From IMG/VR virus record IMGVR_UViG_3300047409_000164, positions 1-31,196 of that record: a stretch of 31,196 nucleotides of DNA; one strand, 5' to 3'. Each line of letters starts with the position of its first letter. Within the stretch, counting starts at the first letter, position 1. The notes beneath the pieces are model-generated. The model did no database searches and was not told the DNA's origin. It saw only the letters and a list, made by a program, of their open reading frames with translations. Below, one piece after another: positions 6,799 to 13,420 of this stretch. This stretch comes from a virus. The translations under genes and the position numbers were made by a program.

Positions 6799-6893
6799 CG
6801 ATTGTTCCATTCGTCCACCGCCCACGCGACCAACCATCCAACGATGATGCCAGCGACACATGCCAGCACCATTATTGGAACCCAATCAGGCAA
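6795..6893 (-). CDS. tiny membrane protein, about 32 aa
   Basis: One hydrophobic helix (VLACVAGIIVGWLVAWAV) followed by DEWNNR. The start may be the TTG at 6893, which would overlap the end of the PEP-CTERM gene, or the ATG at 6872. Neither has a convincing Shine-Dalgarno, so translation may depend on coupling. It overlaps the next ORF by ATGA. Plausible as a pair of small membrane peptides, but weakly supported. Confidence 0.3.
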   Translation of the reverse strand: MPDWVPIMVLACVAGIIVGWLVAWAVDEWNNR

Positions 6894-7599
6894 GCCTGAA
6901 TGCCGCCCCGCCTTCACGGCGGCGCTTGCGCATCGAAAGTGCGCCGACGCCAAGGAAGCCCGCAATCATCATTGCCCACGTCGATGCTTCAGGCACCGCC
7001 GCAGTCGGAATTGGAGTGGCGTCAATTCTGAAATGTTCAAAATCGTTGATCATGCCACCGACCTTGAGGAACAGATCAATGTCGGTGATGACCTCGCCGT
7101 TTGCGACGGAGAAATCAAAACCGTTCTGCTGGTTGCCGTTACCAAGATCGTAACCGCCGCCACCAAGCCCTGCGACATTTCCTGCAAGGCCGGTGAAGTT
7201 GAACGTCTCAGCCGTGCCGTCTGCCTTCACAGCCGACACGCGGAAGAACACGTCGCCAGTGCCCTTGAGCGAGAAAATATCCCGCGTGGTGCCAAGCTGG
7301 ATCGTGTTGGTGCTGTCGAAGACAGTGATATCCAGATCGCGCGTGTTGACGATCTTGATGTCCTGTCCGTTGGCCGCGCCAGAAAATCCAGTGGTGTTCG
7401 ACACGTCGAAAAATCTCACCACCTCGTTGTTCTGACCATTGAGATGACCAAGGATCAGGCGAGAGTTGAGCGGATCAATGCCGGTGAAAACGACATTGTT
7501 GCCGGTGCCGCCAAGCCCCGTAGTGTCGAGCAAAACATCGGCGCTGGCAGGCACGGACAATGCGACCAGCGCAGTGCAGGCTAAAAGAAACTTCCTCAT
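6886..7599 (-). CDS. secreted PEP-CTERM sorting-domain protein
   Basis: A 237-aa exported protein. Residues 1-20 are a signal peptide (MRKFLLACTALVALS...ASA, cleavage after 20). The mature part is Gly/Asn-rich and beta-strand-like. The end has the full PEP-CTERM signal: VPEASTW (202-208), a hydrophobic helix to about 222, then a basic RKRRR cluster. In known systems this signal is processed by exosortase (EpsH/XrtA type), usually in exopolysaccharide-producing bacteria. The phage would rely on a host exosortase. GAGGAG lies 8 bases before the ATG at 7599. Hairpins at 7636-7656 separate it from the gene upstream, so it may be its own unit. It looks like host-derived cargo that alters the cell surface; that role is inference. 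Confidence 0.85.
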   Translation of the reverse strand: MRKFLLACTALVALSVPASADVLLDTTGLGGTGNNVVFTGIDPLNSRLILGHLNGQNNEVVRFFDVSNTTGFSGAANGQDIKIVNTRDLDITVFDSTNTIQLGTTRDIFSLKGTGDVFFRVSAVKADGTAETFNFTGLAGNVAGLGGGGYDLGNGNQQNGFDFSVANGEVITDIDLFLKVGGMINDFEHFRIDATPIPTAAVPEASTWAMMIAGFLGVGALSMRKRRREGGAAFRLA

Positions 7600-7635
7600 C
7601 TTCTATTCTCCTCAAGGTGCAGTGTCGCACCGCAT

Positions 7636-7656
7636 AGCGCAGCGGAGTTCTGCGCT
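7636..7656 (-). terminator. hairpin between the 269-aa gene and the PEP-CTERM gene
   Basis: AGCGCAG (7636-7642) and CTGCGCT (7650-7656) form a perfect 7-bp stem with a 7-nt loop. A smaller stem GGTGC/GCACC lies next to it towards 7617. There is no U-tract. It could end or attenuate transcription from the upstream gene before the PEP-CTERM gene. Confidence 0.4.
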
Positions 7657-7666
7657 GGTCGTTGCG

Positions 7667-8476
7667 TCACTCTGGAAATTCGTAATCGTGAACCATCAAC
7701 CACGTCTTGAGGCCGCGCCGTAGAATTTCCTGCATCGTAATCTTATGATCGAACGCGGCTTGGCGCATCACCGAATGCACCTCGTCCTTGATCAGAAAAA
7801 CCACTTGCTTCATCTTCGCACGGTCCTTGCGCTCCAACGTGACGCCGACTTCCTTCATGGCCGTGTCCGCTGCACCAGCAAGCTCCGTGTAGTGGCGATG
7901 CTGGAGCGCTTTCGCTTCAGCCTCGTCGCGCAACCTTTTCTGTGTCGCCTTCTCCGCTGCGATCTCCTCCGGTGTCGGCTTTCTGTTGGCCCTTTCCTTC
8001 GCAGCCGCCTCATAATGTTCGCGCGACTTCTTCATCGCTTCGATGTTGGACGCTGTGTGATGCATCAGGTCTGGGATGCTGCCGCTCAGTTGGTACTTGA
8101 ACGCACTCTCAAAGTCCTCGTCGGTCAGGACGGACAGCCGCAGGATTTCTATGATGCGACTGTCACTGATTTCCTTCATAGCAGGGTCATCGAATGCCTT
8201 GCGGATCACGAATATCTTTGCGCTCTGGGTTTCGCACTTGGAGACATCGACCGCCTTGAACAGCTTGCCCATCTGACGCCATGCGCGCAGCCGCACTTCG
8301 TTGAACATCTGGACGGTCTTGTCGTCTTTGATTTGCTTATAGTAGGCGGCGAACGCCACCGACTTGTCTGCGATGTCCTTGCACTCATCGATGCGGTGAC
8401 ACGCGGTGATCGCCGTGCGCATTTTGTTGTAGACCACGAGATGCTTGTCGGCTCTGGAGACGGTGAGGGTGTTCAT
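7667..8476 (-). CDS. hypothetical 269-aa phage protein
   Basis: I do not recognise the family. Residues 1-75 are helical, with a conserved-looking segment (IDECKDIADKSVAFAAYYKQ) and an Arg/Trp patch (RLRAWRQMGKL). The middle 145-200 is highly charged and likely coiled coil (EEIAAEKATQKRLRDEAEAK). The C-terminus (ITMQEILRRGLKTWLMVHDY) resembles a short ribbon-helix-helix-like or amphipathic module. It overlaps the upstream nuclease-like gene by ATGA. The composition suggests a nucleic-acid-associated or regulatory protein; that is inference. Confidence 0.65.
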   Translation of the reverse strand: MNTLTVSRADKHLVVYNKMRTAITACHRIDECKDIADKSVAFAAYYKQIKDDKTVQMFNEVRLRAWRQMGKLFKAVDVSKCETQSAKIFVIRKAFDDPAMKEISDSRIIEILRLSVLTDEDFESAFKYQLSGSIPDLMHHTASNIEAMKKSREHYEAAAKERANRKPTPEEIAAEKATQKRLRDEAEAKALQHRHYTELAGAADTAMKEVGVTLERKDRAKMKQVVFLIKDEVHSVMRQAAFDHKITMQEILRRGLKTWLMVHDYEFPE

Positions 8477-8964
8477 TCTGCAATCCTAACGAAGCGCGCT
8501 TGCTCTTTCGGGCACATGAGCGATGGATTGCTTGCTGCGGTTCTCTTGGTGGTGTCCTCTATGTGGGAGACGGTCCACTGATCGCGCAGCTTGCCGTCCA
8601 TCACCGCCGCGTATTTCAAATCCTTCGAAACATTGACGTACCAATCCGGTGGTTCGAATGTTTTGTTGGCGTGATCGGCAATGATAGTTGGGAATGGAAA
8701 GTCGGCGCAGGATGTGAACGTCAGGGTGCGCCCCTTGATTTCGAAGCGCCGCCAGCGATCCTCTCCCGGCTTGCGAGCAAGCAAGTCCTCACCGTCGCTG
8801 TACACGCCCTTTTCTCCGACGCGCGTCCGCATCTTCACTTCGGTGACAATCGTTTCGTAACCCTTGCGCTTTAGATACGCCTCAAAGGCCAGAACCGCCT
8901 TCAACGATCCGGCGACCGCCGCCCTGAAGCGGCGATCCTCAACCTGTTCCTGTTCCGGCGTCAT
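8473..8964 (-). CDS. putative PD-(D/E)XK-like nuclease or DNA-binding protein
   Basis: A 163-aa protein from the ATG at 8964; the longer frame runs through the basic 58-aa gene. Residues 31-48 contain a strand pair (GYETIVTEVKMRTRV), 55-62 an acidic YSDGEDLL, and 72-79 the strand RRFEIKGR. The order acidic residue, then E-x-K at 75-77, is what the PD-(D/E)XK fold requires, so a restriction-like nuclease is possible. A later FPFPTIIADH segment is conserved-looking. The call is from motif spacing only. It overlaps both neighbours by ATGA junctions. Confidence 0.5.
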   Translation of the reverse strand: MTPEQEQVEDRRFRAAVAGSLKAVLAFEAYLKRKGYETIVTEVKMRTRVGEKGVYSDGEDLLARKPGEDRWRRFEIKGRTLTFTSCADFPFPTIIADHANKTFEPPDWYVNVSKDLKYAAVMDGKLRDQWTVSHIEDTTKRTAASNPSLMCPKEQARFVRIAE

Positions 8965-9137
8965 TTTCCACGCCCTCCGCGCTTGCCCGCCTTCATGTTC
9001 GTCAGCTTGCCGCCGACTGCCTTGGCCTTGACCTTGGTCAGCGCAGCCCTGTCGATCAGTTGCTTGTTTTCCTTCACGCGGTTTTCGCGCCACTCTCTCA
9101 ACTGCGCCTCGCGCGGTCCCATTTTCTTTTCCGACAT
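8961..9137 (-). CDS. 58-aa highly basic protein
   Basis: ATG at 9137 follows GAGGAGCAAGCA, a perfect example of the recurrent start box, and the stop overlaps the next start (AAATGAC). The sequence is Lys/Arg-rich throughout (KKMGPREAQLREWRENR, then KVKAKAVGGK and KAGKRGGRGK), with a Gly-rich basic tail typical of nucleic-acid binding. No family recognised. Confidence 0.6.
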   Translation of the reverse strand: MSEKKMGPREAQLREWRENRVKENKQLIDRAALTKVKAKAVGGKLTNMKAGKRGGRGK

Positions 9138-9201
9138 TGCTTGCTCCTCTTGGTTTCGTAGGGTGCTGAAAAAATCCCGCGACGTCTGAACGGCGCGGCC
9201 T

Positions 9202-9414
9202 TCAATTCATTGCGAGATAATAATCCACCAGCGGATGCGGGCCGTAATATTCGGTCATGTCCAACGCCATCTCGCGCGTCAGCAACAGACCTTTGCTGTA
9301 GCCCTTGAAATAGAGAACGATGCGCGGCGCACCGCCAACTCTCTCCATCTCAACGGCGGAAATCTCGACCAACATCGGGTCGGTGATGTCTTCTGGCTTC
9401 AGGTAGCTCGCCAT
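9202..9414 (-). CDS. small hypothetical protein
   Basis: A 70-aa protein with AGGAG seven bases before the ATG at 9414. The sequence is acidic and beta/alpha mixed (DITDPMLVEISAVEMERVGG, then RIVLYFKGYSKGLLL), and looks like a small folded domain. A short LYFKG element recalls the 5438-5632 product. It overlaps the 3' end of the upstream gene by 65 bases. Function unknown. Confidence 0.6.
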   Translation of the reverse strand: MASYLKPEDITDPMLVEISAVEMERVGGAPRIVLYFKGYSKGLLLTREMALDMTEYYGPHPLVDYYLAMN

Positions 9415-9598
9415 CGTCCCATCTCCTGTAATATTCGACCAACCATCGGTCGATGTCGTCCTGCGAGAAGCGGTATCGATCCATGCCAGCCCAGAATTGT
9501 TCTTTGTTAATCTGGTCGAGGCCGTAGCGTTTCAACAGATCGTTCAGATATTCGAACTTGGTCGGTCGCTTCGCCGTCTTTACAGGACGTTTCGTCAT
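9350..9598 (-). CDS. small hypothetical protein with long 3' overlap
   Basis: An 82-aa protein from the ATG at 9598, which overlaps the upstream stop in an ATGA. Residues 1-62 look folded: a basic N-terminus (KRPVKTAKRPTKFEYL), then two helices with Tyr/Trp (FWAGMDRYRFSQDDIDRWL). The last 20 residues are Arg/His-rich and lie inside the next gene in another frame, so the overlapping tail may be a recent extension. No family recognised. Confidence 0.55.
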   Translation of the reverse strand: MTKRPVKTAKRPTKFEYLNDLLKRYGLDQINKEQFWAGMDRYRFSQDDIDRWLVEYYRRWDDGELPEARRHHRPDVGRDFRR

Positions 9599-9870
9599 TG
9601 CTTCATCTTCAATTGCTTGAGCGTCAGGCGGCACACGCGCTCCGCATCGCTGAAACGCTGCCACGGTCCACCGTCGATCAGATGGGCTGGCTGTTTGCCG
9701 AATGGCGTCATGTCTGCGCCGACATTCTTCCAACTCGCCATGTAGCCAGACCACTCTGGATCATCGACCTCTTCCTCCAGCGAGATGACGAACGAATAGT
9801 TGCCGCTGCGCGCCGCCCATAGCTTCTGCCCATGAAGGACGCTTGGCATTGGTTCGAAGCGCAGCGACAT
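9595..9870 (-). CDS. hypothetical protein, 91 aa
   Basis: ATG at 9870, only three bases after the upstream gene's stop region. The sequence is aromatic and acidic, probably beta-rich in residues 10-50 (KLWAARSGNYSFVISLEEE), and ends in a helix (DAERVCRLTLKQLKMKQ). No catalytic motif is seen. It belongs to the chain of small genes following the gcrA- and gapR-like pair. Confidence 0.55.
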   Translation of the reverse strand: MSLRFEPMPSVLHGQKLWAARSGNYSFVISLEEEVDDPEWSGYMASWKNVGADMTPFGKQPAHLIDGGPWQRFSDAERVCRLTLKQLKMKQ

Positions 9871-9872
9871 GA

Positions 9873-10328
9873 CTACGCCGCGCCCAACTGGTGGACGTTG
9901 CTTTCGTCCGCAGGCGGGATCACGTCTTCCAAGTCGGCCTGCGCTTCCTTCTTCGCCGCCTTCGTCTTCGGCTCTTTCGGCAGCGGCGGCAGATCGGAGA
10001 ACAGTGCAAGCTGCGCCTTGTCGCCGTGCGCCTTGACGACCTTGTGGAGTATCTTGCGGTTCTCCGCTTCCAGTTCAGTGATCGCGCCGGTCAGCTTCGC
10101 CTGAAGCTGTTCGATCTTGACTTGGAGCTTCATCACCTTCTGCGGAATACCCTGCGCTGCGGCACGCTCATACACCGCCGCGATCAATTCGCGCTGGCGG
10201 CGCGCGGCATTCATGTACTTGCCACGCGCGCTGTCGATCTGTTCGTTTGCTTCGCCGACATCCTTGAGGATGCCGTTGATGAACTTCGGAGTTACTTCCA
10301 CGTCCTGTTGTTTTGCTGCTTTAGCCAT
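9873..10328 (-). CDS. GapR-like (DUF2312-type) coiled-coil protein
   Basis: A 151-aa protein. The central part (28-105) matches the layout of GapR, the alphaproteobacterial chromosome-structuring protein that binds overtwisted AT-rich DNA: a helical hairpin with VYERAAAQG at 52-60, close to GapR's VYAEAKGNG, then K-V-x-K and a long second helix ending KAHGD. The C-terminus is a Lys/Ala-rich acidic tail absent from host GapR (about 90 aa). It overlaps the gcrA-like gene by 8 bases, so the two are co-translated. GAGGAAG precedes the start. The family call is by eye and needs a profile search. Expected role: binding phage or host DNA topology. Confidence 0.55.
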   Translation of the reverse strand: MAKAAKQQDVEVTPKFINGILKDVGEANEQIDSARGKYMNAARRQRELIAAVYERAAAQGIPQKVMKLQVKIEQLQAKLTGAITELEAENRKILHKVVKAHGDKAQLALFSDLPPLPKEPKTKAAKKEAQADLEDVIPPADESNVHQLGAA

Positions 10329-10785
10329 GTGACTTCCTCAATGCTGCCGGTTGGAGGTTGTTGTACAGGCGATGATGCGTCGGGCAGTACGGCGAGCCTG
10401 TAGCGGAGCGAGTGCGACCGCAGCACATGCGCAGTCCATCCGTGCCGATCTTGTCGAGGATGGCCTTGCAGCCAGCTTCGGTGTTGTCGAGATAGTTGAC
10501 GCCGTCCGCTGGCTCTTCGCGGACGACAATTTCGGTTTCGAAATCCTGTTGCTTGCTCGCGATGTTCATAGGCGTGCCCCTTGCCCTTGGCCGTGGTGAA
10601 ATCTTCCGTACTGGTTCGGTCCTGACGAACGACTGGTCTTTCGCCAGCCGCCACTTGCGTCCGCTGATCGCGTTGCGCGAGAAAGTGTAACCGGCTGTCG
10701 CCATGTCGCGAGCCACCGTCGTCAGAGTGCCGCCAGCTTCCCACAGTTTTCGGAGCATCGCATCGGCTTCGTCTGTCCAGTCCAT
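10321..10785 (-). CDS. gcrA: GcrA-like cell-cycle regulator
   Basis: A 154-aa protein related to GcrA, which in alphaproteobacteria binds sigma70 RNA polymerase and activates promoters carrying CcrM-methylated GANTC. The N-terminus MDWTDEADAMLRKLWEAGG fits the family's WT-x-E start, and the DNA-binding helix-turn-helix follows (residues 10-48, SRNAISGRKWRLA). The C-terminus has the family's CCGRTR...SPYCPTHH cluster (121-138). The middle is acidic linker. Length is close to host GcrA (about 170 aa). GAGGCGG lies just before the ATG at 10785. It probably redirects host transcription or the cell cycle. The surrounding genome has no GANTC. Confidence 0.82.
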   Translation of the reverse strand: MDWTDEADAMLRKLWEAGGTLTTVARDMATAGYTFSRNAISGRKWRLAKDQSFVRTEPVRKISPRPRARGTPMNIASKQQDFETEIVVREEPADGVNYLDNTEAGCKAILDKIGTDGLRMCCGRTRSATGSPYCPTHHRLYNNLQPAALRKSHG

Positions 10786-10794
10786 CCCGCCGCC

Positions 10795-10992
10795 TCATTC
10801 GAAAATGTCCGGTCTGATCTTTTTCGGCGGCATCTTCAGAATTTTGGCAACAACCCTGACCCAATGCGGCGGCACACGCTTCCACTGATAGACCGCCTGC
10901 CGGGTGATGTTGCAGGCTCTGGCTATCCGCGCGGGCAATCCGCGCGTGGTAAGGATCAGTTCGCAAATCTCGTCTGGCCTCGTCGCCGCCAT
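10795..10992 (-). CDS. YdaS/Cro-like helix-turn-helix regulator
   Basis: A 65-aa protein (start at the ATG at 10992; the frame is open back to 11079 but that part overlaps the control region and looks non-coding). The sequence RIARACNITRQAVYQWKRV is a clear helix-turn-helix of the YdaS/Cro type, and the rest (WVRVVAKILKMPPKKIRPDIF) is the usual C-terminal half. It is the first gene of the leftward block and faces the rightward block across 219 bases, the usual place for a Cro- or CII-like switch protein. The start has only a weak AAGG, so its exact position is uncertain. Confidence 0.75.
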   Translation of the reverse strand: MAATRPDEICELILTTRGLPARIARACNITRQAVYQWKRVPPHWVRVVAKILKMPPKKIRPDIFE

Positions 10993-11027
10993 CACCTTGA
11001 AAAACCACCGCATCTGGTTGGAAAATC

Positions 11028-11054
11028 CAGCCGCGACCATAGCAATAGCGGCTG
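11028..11054. promoter_or_regulatory. operator-like inverted repeat CAGCCGC/GCGGCTG
   Basis: CAGCCGC (11028-11034) and GCGGCTG (11048-11054) form a perfect 7-bp inverted repeat with a 13-base spacer in the middle of the divergent control region. It is a candidate binding site for the adjacent YdaS-like protein or the phage XRE protein. Confidence 0.35.
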
Positions 11055-11110
11055 TGGAAAGTAAAGGCGTCATTGCCAATGGGGACCAAATCAGTGTACA
11101 ACCGGAGAGT

Positions 11111-11187
11111 TGAGCAAATCACCGGCACGGGTCGCCGCTGATGGTTTGCTCAGGGCGCGGGCATCCGGTTTTCTGTCGCCCGCGCCC
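11111..11187 (+). promoter_or_regulatory. two tandem leader hairpins, candidate attenuator
   Basis: Hairpin 1 has arms TGAGCAAA (11111-11118) and TTTGCTCA (11145-11152). The stem continues inward through TCA/TGA and CGGC/GCCG to a 7-nt loop, about 15 bp with one mismatch and a 3-nt bulge. Hairpin 2 has perfect 10-bp arms GGGCGCGGGC (11153-11162) and GCCCGCGCCC (11178-11187) and a 15-nt loop, followed by GTCATTTT. The hairpins abut each other and end 24 bases before the DUF3102 start. They could attenuate or regulate the rightward transcript, or be processed. Confidence 0.5.
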
Positions 11188-11211
11188 GTCATTTTCAGAA
11201 CGGAGCAAGCA

Positions 11212-11877
11212 ATGTTGATGAAGACAACCACCAAGCTGGACGAACACGCCGCCGCGATACGAACCCTTGGCAAGCAAACGGTCGCGAGCATCATCGAAAT
11301 CGGGAAGCATCTGATCGCCGCGAAAAAGATCGCTGGACACGGCGGTTGGACACCGTGGCTGAAGCACGAATTCAATTGGTCTGCGAAGACGGCGCAGAAT
11401 TTTATGCGCGTTGCAGACGGCAAAAACGTAACCGTTACGAGTTTAGATTTGCCGGTGAAGAGCATGTACCTCCTGACTGCGCCGAAGACATCGCAGGCAG
11501 CGCGCGATGCCGTGGTGGAGAAGACCAAGACCACGAAGCTGAAGCACAAGGACGTGGCGAAGATCGTGAAGGACGCCAAGCCGACGAAGGCGCTGAAGGT
11601 GCCGGTCAAGCCCAAAGCGAAGTCAGCCAAAATAATAAAGCTGCCGCCAGTCTCGCTGAACCAGCAAGTCAATCAATGCACGCGCGAGCTTGGCGGCTTT
11701 CTCGATGACTGGATTGCAAGCACCGAAAAATTCTGGACGGAGAACCACACCGATCTGAATGAAGAGGGCCAGTCCGCCCTCATTCACTTCACGATATTGA
11801 GCGCTGATCGTCTCACGCGGTTGGCACAAGCGCTCGATAGCAACACTCAAACCGCAGGAGCAAGCATCAATGGCTAA
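11212..11877 (+). CDS. DUF3102-like protein, first gene of the rightward block
   Basis: A 221-aa protein. I start it at the ATG at 11212, which directly follows the box GGAGCAAGCA; the open frame upstream runs through the leader hairpins. Residues 20-70 (GKQTVASIIEIGKHLIAAKK, then HGGWTPWL and FNWSAKTAQNFMRVAD) match the DUF3102 pattern found in phage and plasmid proteins, where the last part resembles a helix-turn-helix. The middle 100-150 is Lys-rich and disordered, and the end is helical. It is probably a DNA-binding accessory factor. The stop overlaps the next start by 8 bases. Confidence 0.75.
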   Translation: MLMKTTTKLDEHAAAIRTLGKQTVASIIEIGKHLIAAKKIAGHGGWTPWLKHEFNWSAKTAQNFMRVADGKNVTVTSLDLPVKSMYLLTAPKTSQAARDAVVEKTKTTKLKHKDVAKIVKDAKPTKALKVPVKPKAKSAKIIKLPPVSLNQQVNQCTRELGGFLDDWIASTEKFWTENHTDLNEEGQSALIHFTILSADRLTRLAQALDSNTQTAGASING

Positions 11878-12403
11878 AAAAAGAACCTTCACTGACCCGG
11901 CAACGGGTATCGTCTATCCGTTGTTCGAAGCTGAAGTGGATTACACCTGTGCGGTCTACAAGACCGACAGGCGCAAGGCCGTCATCGGCGATCCGGCAGC
12001 GTGCATCATCAGCCTTGGCTTGAAGCACAATCCGGATGTGATCGTGGCGCACATCGGCGGCGGCAAGGATGCCTTTGTCACGTTCAAGGGCAAGGGTCGG
12101 TTCAAGGCCCACACCAAGCACTATGTTGTCCTCGCCAAAGCCGCCAAGGTGCGCGATACGTTCGACACCAAAGGCGCACCGGCAACGCAGCACATCACGC
12201 TGTCGGCCCCGACTGCCGGTCGCACGCTAGATGCTCGCGAACGTATGAACAAGCGCCGCCGCGCTGAAATCAAGAACGGCTCTCCGGTAAAGAAACGCGC
12301 CACGCCAAACCGCCCGCGCATCACGCGCATCGGTGCAGTCAACAGACCGACTGCGATCATTTCCAATGGCGCGGTTTCGATGCCGATGCTGGAAGACGCA
12401 TAA
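11870..12403 (+). CDS. conserved hypothetical phage protein
   Basis: A 177-aa protein preceded by AGGAGCAAGCATCA. Residues 1-105 look folded and beta-rich (GIVYPLFEAEVDYTCAVYKT, IGDPAACIISLGLKHNPDV), and the rest is basic and probably disordered (RMNKRRRAEIKNGSPVKKRA). No catalytic motif recognised. It lies in the recombination block before a strong hairpin and the exonuclease gene. Confidence 0.6.
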   Translation: MAKKRTFTDPATGIVYPLFEAEVDYTCAVYKTDRRKAVIGDPAACIISLGLKHNPDVIVAHIGGGKDAFVTFKGKGRFKAHTKHYVVLAKAAKVRDTFDTKGAPATQHITLSAPTAGRTLDARERMNKRRRAEIKNGSPVKKRATPNRPRITRIGAVNRPTAIISNGAVSMPMLEDA

Positions 12404-12408
12404 CATTC

Positions 12409-12443
12409 CCCGCCGCGCGACAATCTACAAATCGCGCGGCGGG
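12409..12443 (+). terminator. perfect 12-bp GC-rich hairpin before the exonuclease gene
   Basis: CCCGCCGCGCGA (12409-12420) and TCGCGCGGCGGG (12432-12443) pair perfectly over 12 bp with an 11-nt loop, between a stop codon (12403) and the next start (12479). No U-tract follows. It may reduce read-through to the recombination genes, or protect or process the mRNA. Confidence 0.5.
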
Positions 12444-12478
12444 ACACCCATCGGAAATTCACAGAGAGCAAAAGCCCA

Positions 12479-13420
12479 ATGAACGTCACGAAATGGAACG
12501 GCAAGCCCATCACGAAGCCGGGCTGGTACTCAGGCATCCCCATCGAGCGCTACCACTCCAAGGGCATGTGCGATGGCCCGGCAGTGTCGTCATCCGATCT
12601 GCGGATGTGCTGGAGCAAGTCGCCTGCGCATATGTACGCGCGCTGGGCAGAGAACCCTGAACGCGAAGAGCGTGAGCCGTCGCGCAACATGATCTTGGGA
12701 TCAGCGGCGCATCATCTGTTCCTTGGTGAAGACGGCTTCAATCTGAAATTCATTCAACAGAAGCTGACCTATCGCGACAAGGTCACGGCGGAAGAGAAGC
12801 CGTGGAATAACAACGCCGCCGTTTGCAAGGCGTGGAACGATGCGCAGACGAAGCTGGGATTGACCATCGTCAAGCCGGAAGAATTCAAAGCCATCGTGAA
12901 GATGGCAGAGAGCCTTGCGGTCGATCCGATGGTGATGAACGGCATCCTGAATGGTCGCGTGGAATGTTCTGGATTTTTCAAGGACGTGCCGACCGGCCTG
13001 TGGGTCAAGGTCAGGCCCGACGTGATCCCGATTGGCAGCGGCGACTATGTGGACCTGAAGACCGCTGCCGACGTGACGACCGTGGCGCTGCAATCATCGA
13101 TCAGATCATACGGCTACCACATGCAAGGCGCGCTGGTGATGGACGCTGCGGCGGTGCTGTCTCCAGAAGTGGAGAAGAAACAATTCGTGTTGCTCTTCAT
13201 CGAGACAGCCAATCCATACTGCGCTCGCGCCGTGCCGCTGGAAGAAAAAGACCTCGTGCGCGGCCTCGATCAGAACGCGGCGATGATGAAGTGGGTCGCG
13301 GAGTGCATCGAGACGAAGCGCTGGCCGGGACCGGGCGGCGAAGACGAAGGCCGTCCGCTTGGACTTGGCAACGATGAGCGCGCCCGCATTGATGAACGCC
13401 TGAAGAGGGGAGGACGGTGA
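12479..13420 (+). CDS. RecE/PDDEXK-type exonuclease
   Basis: A 313-aa protein of the PD-(D/E)XK superfamily, like RecE/exodeoxyribonuclease VIII and phage exonucleases paired with RecT. Catalytic pattern: H79 in SAAHHLF after the WAENP region, E162 (VECSG), D181 (VRPDVI), then D192-L-K194 (YVDLKTAAD), followed by the helix with Q and Y (SYGYHMQGAL). It would resect dsDNA ends to give 3' strands for the RecT annealase encoded two genes downstream. The C-terminus is basic. The next start overlaps its stop (GTGATG). Confidence 0.88.
   Translation: MNVTKWNGKPITKPGWYSGIPIERYHSKGMCDGPAVSSSDLRMCWSKSPAHMYARWAENPEREEREPSRNMILGSAAHHLFLGEDGFNLKFIQQKLTYRDKVTAEEKPWNNNAAVCKAWNDAQTKLGLTIVKPEEFKAIVKMAESLAVDPMVMNGILNGRVECSGFFKDVPTGLWVKVRPDVIPIGSGDYVDLKTAADVTTVALQSSIRSYGYHMQGALVMDAAAVLSPEVEKKQFVLLFIETANPYCARAVPLEEKDLVRGLDQNAAMMKWVAECIETKRWPGPGGEDEGRPLGLGNDERARIDERLKRGGR

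Larger units (their letters stand above)
10993..11211. promoter_or_regulatory. divergent control region between the two early blocks
   Basis: 219 bases separate the YdaS-like gene (leftward) from the DUF3102 gene (rightward). No convincing sigma70 -35/-10 pair could be assigned by eye. It contains an operator-like repeat (11028-11054) and two strong tandem hairpins in the rightward leader (11111-11187). It is the probable lysis/lysogeny or early switch. Confidence 0.55.

Noticed and set aside
6310-7584. 424-aa plus-strand ORF
   Set aside because: Antisense to the RuvC-like and PEP-CTERM genes, with composition typical of a shadow frame.
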